Assembly: GCA_963770295.1 (NCBI GenBank)
Contig: CAVYPA010000021.1
Coordinates: 1-64,000 of the forward strand
Reading direction: 5' to 3'
DNA length: 64,000 nt
From: AWTP1-13 sp963770295
GTDB lineage: Bacteria; Pseudomonadota; Alphaproteobacteria; Rhizobiales; Hyphomicrobiaceae
The position numbers and the translations under genes are program-made. The stretch's first letter is position 1; every line of letters starts with the position of its first letter. The notes under the pieces were generated by a model. That model was given only the letters and a program-made list of their open reading frames with translations, made no database searches and was not told the origin of the DNA. This document shows positions 58,045 through 64,000 of the stretch, one piece after another.

Positions 58045-58571
58045 CAAGACGTCCAAGGCGCCCAGCTGCATCCGACCGGCCTCCGGCTGGTCGCCAGGCG
58101 GTCCGGCAGTTTTTAATCACTATCACGGGCTATGTGGTGATGCTATGGGGCGAGCGGCGATGACAGCTGTCGAGCCGGCTGCTACGGGCAGGCCGTCTTA
58201 GCCTCCTTCAATTCTTCTTAGGCTCAACTTCAAACGGTTGTCTCAATCGAGTTCACCACCAGCCTCAGATTGCAATAAGATCGCGACCTTTCGCGCCAAT
58301 TCCTCGTTCTCTCAACGGATAACCAAGACCAGAGGCTCGCGATCGTGCCGTCGAGTTGGCGTAGCATTTTTTACACGAGCAAGACCAGGACTCAACATGC
58401 GACCGCTGCTTTGATTAGCAGAGGTTCTGCCCCTCGCTCCAAGCGTCCTGGTGTTTATAAACGCCCCCCGGCGACCAGCTCCATGGCCGCGTCCACTGCC
58501 CCCAACGCCGCTCTGAGCCGGCGGGGCCTGAGCTTGCCGCATGAGACTGAGTGTTCGTCGATACTTCCGTG
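58045..58571. other. Non-coding gap
   Basis: No gene or recognisable regulatory site was found in this stretch. Confidence 0.45.
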
Positions 58572-58838
58572 TCACTTCGCGGTGCTCGGCGTGGTGAGGC
58601 GCATCTCGAGCTCAACGAATTTCGCCTGCACATCGCGCAGGTGGCCAGCATCGCACGCGTCAAAAATCCGCAAGCTGCCCCGATGGAGGGTTGCGAGCCG
58701 CTCACCGGATATATTGTCCGCCAGATAGCTAAGCCGCTGGTGGAAGGCGGCGTAGGAATTACCGCAATCGACGGGAGGGGAATTCGGCGCGGCTGCCAAG
58801 AAACCGAGCCCAAGCGCACCGAGCATCGCGTGTTTCAT
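58572..58838 (-). CDS. Small exported protein, 88 residues
   Basis: Signal peptide MKHAMLGALGLGFLAAAPNS, then a short mature helix-rich region with two Cys (VDCGNSYAAFHQRLSYLADN and RIFDACDAGHLRDVQAKFVE). No family recognised. The ATG at 58838 is supported by a perfect FNR box 59 nt upstream; a longer frame would read through the box. Probably a periplasmic protein made at low oxygen. Confidence 0.65.
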   Translation of the reverse strand: MKHAMLGALGLGFLAAAPNSPPVDCGNSYAAFHQRLSYLADNISGERLATLHRGSLRIFDACDAGHLRDVQAKFVELEMRLTTPSTAK

Positions 58839-59635
58839 CTTGGTTGGTCCTTCGTCGCCAGCCCCGGCTCTACTATGCCATCGTGAGATCAATGCCTTGA
58901 TCCGCATCAAAGGATCTCGAAAGACCGTTAGCAAACTCCAAGAAGCGCCAGAGAAGCCGAGATGCTCAGGACCCGCGTGGCCCTGGGCGGGAGCGGCGCT
59001 GGGAGCCCCGCGGCAGATCATTCGGCTCAATTTGGATGCAATAGGCTCGCTTGCCGAAGGGCTTTCGTGACCGACAGCGGAAGGTCGACTTCGGGGGGCA
59101 TCTGTCTAACACGCTAGGCGCTGCAAGATGCTACAGCGACGATCGAACCGACGTTCAGCCAGATCCTCCTTTCCGATGCAGACCTAGCACCTCCGCATCG
59201 CCCAAGGGCAGGCCGATGTCGAGATCGCTACCAATCTGAAGCATGAGCCGCCAGCGGTTGGCGCGATCGAAATGCGTTGTGTGCCGCCGATCCCACCCAT
59301 TGCGCTTGAACCACCCAGCAAATTCGACGGTTTGGCTGAATTCATCATCGGCAATTCCGCCCAATCGTCCGCAACCGGGTCCTGGATGGGGAAGGCAATT
59401 GCGCCGACTTGGTTGATCATGCCACCGGTAGACGGCCAATGCGCGAAGGAGCTTGGGGTGCTTCGCGGCAAGAATGGCCCAGACCTGCCCGCACGCATCT
59501 TTCGTGGCTTGTCCCCGACCTTTCGGGTAGTCCCGCCACGCCGCGAGGCTTGCTCGATGCCCAAGAGCTCACGTGATCCGCTCGGCAGCGGCATTGGCTC
59601 GCCGGCAGCCGCGACCACTTGATCAGCCTATTGCG
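58839..59635. other. Mostly unassigned stretch
   Basis: Contains the FNR box at 58898-58911. A minus-strand frame at about 59155-59500 (…VEFAGWFKRNGWDRRHTTHF…) has protein-like composition but no start with a ribosome site and no family I recognise; it may be a gene remnant. Confidence 0.35.
58898..58911 (-). promoter_or_regulatory. FNR box for small exported protein
   Basis: TTGATCCGCATCAA, perfect consensus, 59 nt before the start at 58838. Confidence 0.83.
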
Positions 59636-59890
59636 CTAACTCTTCCGATATTGCTCGAACAACCGAAGGTTAGGGCAAAACGCCGGTGCATCGCCTGACG
59701 GCGGTTGCTTGTCCAGCCATCTGAGGCATTTGTCGCTGGTGCCGCAGGTTACGCAACGGGCTCGCGCCTCGGCGTAGTCCTGACCTTGGCGCATCCGCAC
59801 CAATGCAGCGGCGTCGACGTTGAGACGGTCCATCATCTCATGCATGCGCGTTGCCTGTCGTTCGACCCGACGCGTCATCCACCACCTCAT
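59636..59890 (-). CDS. DUF6455-like small Cys protein
   Basis: 84 residues: an N-terminal helix with Arg and Met (TRRVERQATRMHEMMDRLNV), then RCVTCGTSDKCLRWLD and APAFCPNLRLFEQ, giving a C-x2-C-x5-C...C pattern of the small DUF6455 family found in alphaproteobacteria. Possibly metal-binding; function unknown. The ATG at 59890 lies in an ATGA overlap with the stop of the preceding gene, so translation is coupled. Confidence 0.78.
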   Translation of the reverse strand: MRWWMTRRVERQATRMHEMMDRLNVDAAALVRMRQGQDYAEARARCVTCGTSDKCLRWLDKQPPSGDAPAFCPNLRLFEQYRKS

Positions 59891-60330
59891 GCGATCCCCC
59901 TGGTCGCATCTGGGATCTTGCGATCGTCCGTTTTCAGCGTCAGGACATCGATCGTCAGCCCATTCAAACAATAGTTCACCTGCCCGGCCTGGACATCGCC
60001 GCGGGCCAAGTCGCGCCGGCAACGGTGCGACGCCTGGCAGGCGGCGCAGACGCGGGCAAGGTCGCGGAATGTCGTCGGCATCGCCTGGCGCACATACTGT
60101 GCATCGATCCCGAGGAGCTCAAGTCGCTGCGGCAGCAGTTCGGATGGCCCATCAGCGTAACGAGCAAGCCGATACAATTCCTCGCCGCTCACGCCGACGT
60201 CGGCGGCCATGCGCTTGAGCTCGCTTGGCGGGCACGCTGCCAACTCGTCCAGGGCGCGCCTTCGATGCCAAGAACGACGCCAACTCCGGCGTAGTCGCTC
60301 AATGAAACCCGAAACGTGTTGCTCGTTCAT
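59887..60330 (-). CDS. DUF6455-like protein, longer paralogue
   Basis: 147 residues: basic N-terminus (IERLRRSWRRSWHRRRALDE), ACPPSELKRMAADVGVSGEE, LLPQRLELLGIDAQYVRQAM, then ARVCAACQASHRCRRDLARG and QVNYCLNGLTIDVL. The Cys spacing (C-x2-C...C...C) mirrors the downstream gene, so the two look like partners or a duplication. The start at 60330 has GAGGG close upstream; longer frames run through the box at 60656 and are rejected. Confidence 0.78.
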   Translation of the reverse strand: MNEQHVSGFIERLRRSWRRSWHRRRALDELAACPPSELKRMAADVGVSGEELYRLARYADGPSELLPQRLELLGIDAQYVRQAMPTTFRDLARVCAACQASHRCRRDLARGDVQAGQVNYCLNGLTIDVLTLKTDDRKIPDATRGIA

Positions 60331-61220
60331 GGTACCCTCGTGCTGCTCTGGGAAATTGCTTGGGTCGCACACAAAGTCGACAGATGGACTATTGCCTGGC
60401 AGGCGGTGCCCGCGGGCCTCGCGCACGCTTGCGCTCGGATGCGGAGCCGATGCATCGCAGGGGCGCCTCGTCTCGCTGCCCCGGGTTTGCACGGCGTGCC
60501 ACCCCTGCAGGGATACCCCGGCCGCGCGCATGTGCGATGCCTCAGGCCGCTCTGGCGGGCAGGATTGGCCGCGGCGTACGGACTTGGCTGCATCGCGCAT
60601 CGGCCAGATCCTTGTGCAGAGGCGCATAGACTGTCCCGGTTCGGCGTCGGGGCGCTTGACCCAGATCAAGTCGGGCTGCGGCCAATGGCGCGGGGCATGC
60701 GGCTGTGGCCAGCCGTCACGCCGCGTTCTCGCTGGTCCCGACGGGTTGGCGGCCAGCGACGCACGCTGCTCTCCGTGCGGCAAAGGCCAGGCCGGCGCAC
60801 CGGGATCGGCTCAATGGCTGGCGATCTTGAGGATCGGCGTCAACCCCGCGCCGACGAGCGCGCGGAGGTAGGCGCTGCCGATGGCACGGCGCGTTGCCCC
60901 TGGTATGGGATGCCATCTGGCGCGCAAGCGTGGCCATCGGCAGCGGGCCGAGCTGCGTGCCGTCGTGTCTGAGCCAAAAGACGATGAGGCGCCGCAGATC
61001 ATAGTGATGATGATGGCATCGCCGATTGCCACGGTACCGGGGTCGAGGTTTTTCCAAAGCATTGGCGTCTTTCCGGGCGCCGAGACGAGGCGCAAGGGTG
61101 CGGGAGCGCCAGCTTGAAGGTGTAGGCGATGCATGGGCGTTTGGCGCAACGGAGTGGCGCCACGGGCAGTACGGTTACCGCGGCCGTGCCCTGGGGGTCA
61201 CTTTGATCGCGGACAAAAAC
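60331..61220. other. Mostly unassigned stretch
   Basis: No confident gene. It holds the FNR box at 60656-60669. A minus-strand segment from 61063 (MLWKNLDPGTVAIGDAIIIT) switches after ~25 residues to another frame with protein-like WLRHDGTQLGPLPMATLARQ, so a small frameshifted gene near 60940-61065 is possible; I do not recognise it. Confidence 0.35.
60656..60669 (-). promoter_or_regulatory. FNR box, target uncertain
   Basis: TTGACCCAGATCAA, one mismatch. It is 325 nt upstream of the DUF6455 pair at 60330, much further than at other genes; a missed small gene or long leader may lie between. Confidence 0.6.
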
Positions 61221-62276
61221 TCATAGCCGGGCCGCGTAGAACAGGTTGGTTGCGCTCCTGATGTCGAGCCGCTCGAAATGCTTAAAGCCCGCCTCGCGCA
61301 CCAGGCTTTCGGTGCGCGCCGGCCCGAGGCAGGTCCCAAGACCGGGGCCGCCATGGCTTAGGGATTGCGTCATGCAATGGAAAATGCTGAAGCCGTAATA
61401 GAGCGTGCCGATGGCGTTTTTGTTGTCCTCAAGTCGGTCGGCGGCTTTGGGTTCCATGACGAACAAGGCGCCGTCGGGTTTGAGCAGTGAGCGGATTTCG
61501 GTCAAGGTTGTTTGTGGCGCGGCAAAATCGTGCACACAGTCGCAGGCCGTGATGAGATCAAAGCCGCCGTTTGCCGCCAAGCTGCGCGTCGTCGCTGCGA
61601 CAAACGAGAGGTTTGGGCCAGCGCCTGCCGAGGCGGCAAGCGCACGCGCGCGCAGCACGGAATTTTCATCGGGATCGAGGCCGATCACTTCGGCGTTTGG
61701 GAAGGCTTTGGCGATCGCCGTGCTGACCCGGCCGACGCCGCAGCCAACGTCGAGGACGCGGCCACCCTGGTGCAAGCGCTCGACGATGTCAGGCAGGCTG
61801 TTGAGCCAGAGACTGGCGAAGCGCTTTTGGTATTGGCCGCAGTTGAGCCAATCCAGCGCCTCGATGCCATCGCTGCCAAGCTCGCTGAGGCTGACGCCGC
61901 CGCCGTCCTTGAAGGCTTGGGCCACCTTGGGCGCGACGCCGAGCAGAACCGGCGTAAAGAGAAATAAGCCGCCCATAAAATGGTCGGAGGCTTCGGACGC
62001 CAGCAAATAGGCGTGCTCTTCGGGCAAGGCAAAGGTTTGCGCCTCGGGCTGATAGTCGAGATAGCCGGCCGACGCCATGCCCTTGAGCCATTCCTCGACA
62101 TAGCGCGGCTGCAGTCCCGACGCTTTTGCGACCTCTTCGATGCGCAGGGGGCCTTTGCCGGCCATGGTACGAAAGAGGCCCATCTTGGTGCCGACGTAGG
62201 CCATGCCGGCCGCCATGGCGCCGGCGGTGTCGGCATAAACCTTGTCGGCGAAAGCCCGTACCTTGTCTCTGTCCAT
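61221..62276 (-). CDS. SAM-dependent methyltransferase with winged-helix N-terminus
   Basis: 351 residues. An N-terminal helix-turn-helix-like dimerisation domain (about 10-90; KGPLRIEEVAKASGLQPRYV) is followed by a class I methyltransferase domain: motif I VLDVGCGVGRVSTAIAKAF, then EVIGLDPDENSV and DLITACDCVHDFAAP. This layout is shared with O-methyltransferases and a common uncharacterised family in proteobacteria. The ATG at 62276 has GGGAGGG upstream. No link to the flanking genes is obvious. The ~330 nt upstream of it to 62606 hold no gene. Confidence 0.85.
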   Translation of the reverse strand: MDRDKVRAFADKVYADTAGAMAAGMAYVGTKMGLFRTMAGKGPLRIEEVAKASGLQPRYVEEWLKGMASAGYLDYQPEAQTFALPEEHAYLLASEASDHFMGGLFLFTPVLLGVAPKVAQAFKDGGGVSLSELGSDGIEALDWLNCGQYQKRFASLWLNSLPDIVERLHQGGRVLDVGCGVGRVSTAIAKAFPNAEVIGLDPDENSVLRARALAASAGAGPNLSFVAATTRSLAANGGFDLITACDCVHDFAAPQTTLTEIRSLLKPDGALFVMEPKAADRLEDNKNAIGTLYYGFSIFHCMTQSLSHGGPGLGTCLGPARTESLVREAGFKHFERLDIRSATNLFYAARL

Positions 62277-62606
62277 GGAACCCTCCCTGGGCGTCCGTTC
62301 GGCGCGTCCCGCGGATAATGCCGAAAACCGCTGCCCTGGGACAGCGCCGCTTTGCGGGCGGGTCTGAAGCGTTGCGCGGTGTGAAGACGCCAGGACGAAC
62401 GTGCTGACGCCCAGGGCGGCGGCAGGCTGCGGCGGCGTGCGCGGTCGCTGCCGCCAACGCAGGGCGTTGCGGTAGCGCACTGATCATCGTCGACCGCGCC
62501 GGGCTAAGCTTTTGCCGAGAAGGACCCCGAAGCCAGCCCCGTGTGCCGGCGCAAAGGCGGCACCGTCAGTGCCATGCGCCGCGCAGGGGCGGCAGCGGGG
62601 TAGCGC

Positions 62607-63494
62607 CTATTTCTTCGACTGGGCTTCGGCGGTTTGTTTGGCGAGGCCCTCATCGAAGGTCTTCTCCAGACCGGCGACGTAGGTGTTGAAGCCGGGGGGG
62701 TCGACGAATGGGTTGGGGCCGCCCGCCGCGATTTTCGCGCGCTTGTCTTCCATGCCGTACATTTCGGGATGGGGTGCCAGAAACACGTCGGCCTTGAAGG
62801 TGCGCGCCCAGGTAAATGTTTTCCTGTAGTCGTCGACGATGCCGGGATAGGTGGGGTCGCCGACCAGTTTGTTGAGGGCAATGCTGGCGCTGCAAAAGAT
62901 GATGACCGAGCGGGTGTCATTGCCGTCCTTCACGTTCAGGCTCCAGCTCGTGCAGCCGGGCGTATGCCCTGGGGTGTCGTGCGCGGTGATGGTGACGCCG
63001 CCGAGGCTGACGGTATCACCCTCCTTGACGGTGCGATCGACCGTGGTGGGTGGAAACTTCAACTCGGCCGTGCTCTCCTGTCCCGGATAGTAGCCACCCT
63101 CGATCAGCGGCTTGTCGCGCTCGCCGACGATGAGCTGGGCGCCGCTCTCCTTCTTGAGTTCGGCAAACCCGCCGGTGTGGTCTAAGTGGGCTTGGGTGTT
63201 CAAAATGTATTTGATGTCAGCGATCTTGAAGCCGAGCTTTTGGATGCTGTCGCGGATTTGCCCGGTTACCTCGGGAACGCCCGTGTCGACCAGGATGTGG
63301 CCTTGTGGGGTGGTGATCAGGTAGACGGCGAGACCATGGGTGCCGACGTAATAGATGTTATCGATGACCTTGAAGGGCTCGGTCGGCTTAGTCCAGTTCG
63401 CCATGACGCTTTTGAGGAAATCCGTCACCGACTGTGCGGAAGCCGTGCCGGTCAGCGTTGCCAGGAGCAGCACCAAACCCACGAGTAGCCTCAT
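62607..63494 (-). CDS. Subclass B3-like metallo-beta-lactamase-fold hydrolase
   Basis: 295 residues with a signal peptide (MRLLVGLVLLLATLTGTASA). Zinc motif reads TQAHLDHTGG, so the first ligand of H-x-H-x-D-H is Gln, as in GOB-type B3 enzymes. The other ligands are His in HDTPGHTPGC and His in LAPHPEMYG, and the latter region is typical of B3 enzymes of environmental alphaproteobacteria. Whether it hydrolyses beta-lactams cannot be told from sequence. The ATG at 63494 has GGAGGA upstream; an upstream in-frame TTG would overlap that site. Confidence 0.85.
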   Translation of the reverse strand: MRLLVGLVLLLATLTGTASAQSVTDFLKSVMANWTKPTEPFKVIDNIYYVGTHGLAVYLITTPQGHILVDTGVPEVTGQIRDSIQKLGFKIADIKYILNTQAHLDHTGGFAELKKESGAQLIVGERDKPLIEGGYYPGQESTAELKFPPTTVDRTVKEGDTVSLGGVTITAHDTPGHTPGCTSWSLNVKDGNDTRSVIIFCSASIALNKLVGDPTYPGIVDDYRKTFTWARTFKADVFLAPHPEMYGMEDKRAKIAAGGPNPFVDPPGFNTYVAGLEKTFDEGLAKQTAEAQSKK

Positions 63495-63730
63495 CGTTTC
63501 CTCCAATTGTTCTTAGCGTGTCATCGGTCACCGTAGCGCACGCTGGGCCCGCTGGCGATCGCCAGCCATCACACGCTTTTGTGTTTCTGCTGCCGGTGTG
63601 CCGTGCCACAGCTAACGAGGATTGCGGTGGGACGGGGCGGGTCGCCTTTGCATGTTGCAGGCGCCGTTGTCGTCATTAGGCTAAGTCTTGAAGCGGCTGA
63701 TCTCCAAGCCCTAGGCAGAAAGAGGAAACG

Positions 63731-64000
63731 ATGAAGCGCAGTGGATCGTTGTTGGCTCTGGCCGTTGCTATCGCATTTTCGAGCTCGACCGCATTTGCGC
63801 AAGCCGTGCCGGACGTCACCCTCACGCGTCTTGACTGTGGAACCCCGCAGGCGCCGACGGACGTCAACGCCCGCTTCTCGGACACCTACGCCTACCCGGG
63901 GGTGAAGCTGCAATTCGTGTTCAGCTGCTACCTCATCAAGCACGGCGACGACTACATGGTCTGGGACACGGGCCAGGCGACCAGCGCGGGTGCGGTGGCC
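63731..64000 (+). CDS. Metallo-beta-lactamase-fold lactonase-like protein (partial)
   Basis: The first 90 residues of a gene cut by the right edge. Signal peptide MKRSGSLLALAVAIAFSSST with cleavage near AFA-QAV, then VTLTRLDCGTPQAPTDVNAR, FSDTYAYPGVKLQFVFSCYL and YMVWDTGQA. This beginning is characteristic of exported N-acyl-homoserine lactonase-like members of the fold; the zinc motif would come after the edge. AGAGGAAACG precedes the ATG, nearly the same leader as the divergent B3-like gene. Confidence 0.75.
   Translation, partial: MKRSGSLLALAVAIAFSSSTAFAQAVPDVTLTRLDCGTPQAPTDVNARFSDTYAYPGVKLQFVFSCYLIKHGDDYMVWDTGQATSAGAVA

Noticed and set aside
59155..59500. Transposase or phage gene remnant
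   Set aside because: Protein-like composition on the minus strand, but no catalytic motif, inverted repeat or target duplication could be found.
61203..61216. FNR-like TTGATCGCGGACAA
   Set aside because: Second half-site is poor and it lies just past the 3' end of the methyltransferase gene, with no start codon at a suitable distance.

Overview
The window is GC-rich DNA with the gene content of an alphaproteobacterium that can respire without oxygen: membrane nitrate reductase with a fused NarK, a complete cbb3 oxidase locus (ccoNOQP-ccoGHIS), an Fe-S type FNR regulator and a FixK-like regulator, a phasin, and many universal stress proteins. No rRNA, tRNA, CRISPR array or transposase gene was seen. 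Species cannot be named from the sequence.

Layout. 1-7.9 kb (minus): narK-narG-narH, running off the left edge. 8.2-19.7 kb: stress and metal genes (four Usp proteins if the tandem one is counted once, LOG protein, P1B-type ATPase with a C-terminal hemerythrin domain, phasin, Hsp20, DUF302, NRAMP-like transporter, a small exported protein). 20.2-40.7 kb: a copper/extracellular-protein block with two multicopper oxidases, a SCO protein, a SCO-cytochrome c-SCO fusion, a ~2550-residue RTX/cadherin exoprotein, an orphan GspK-like pseudopilin, a histidine-kinase-like sensor without its phospho-accepting His, three LuxR-type response regulators (one with Asn at the phosphorylation site) and FNR. 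41.1-50.9 kb: small membrane protein, stress-like protein, FixK-like regulator and the full cco cluster. 50.9-58 kb: DUF2189 membrane protein, flavodoxin-fold oxidoreductase, ADP-forming acyl-CoA synthetase/GNAT fusion, Zn alcohol dehydrogenase, Usp, OmpR-type regulator. 58.5-64 kb: small exported protein, two overlapping DUF6455 genes, a methyltransferase, a subclass B3-like metallo-beta-lactamase, and the start of a second metallo-beta-lactamase-fold gene cut by the right edge.

The unifying signal is regulatory. About eighteen FNR/FixK boxes (TTGAT-N4-ATCAA or close variants) are scattered through the window, most of them 56-88 nt upstream of a start codon. They tie the nitrate reductase, cbb3 oxidase, Usp proteins, metal ATPase, phasin, regulators and several unknown small proteins into one low-oxygen regulon. 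The copper/RTX block lacks these boxes at its structural genes; instead the first multicopper oxidase and the sensor gene share a different 30-bp element.

Quality caution: at least nine otherwise well-conserved genes (narH, narG, narK, LOG gene, P1B ATPase, SCO fusion, RTX gene, ccoI, flavodoxin gene) carry single-base frameshifts, some in compensating pairs. This looks more like uncorrected indels in the assembly than decay of essential respiratory genes, so those genes are annotated over their full spans.
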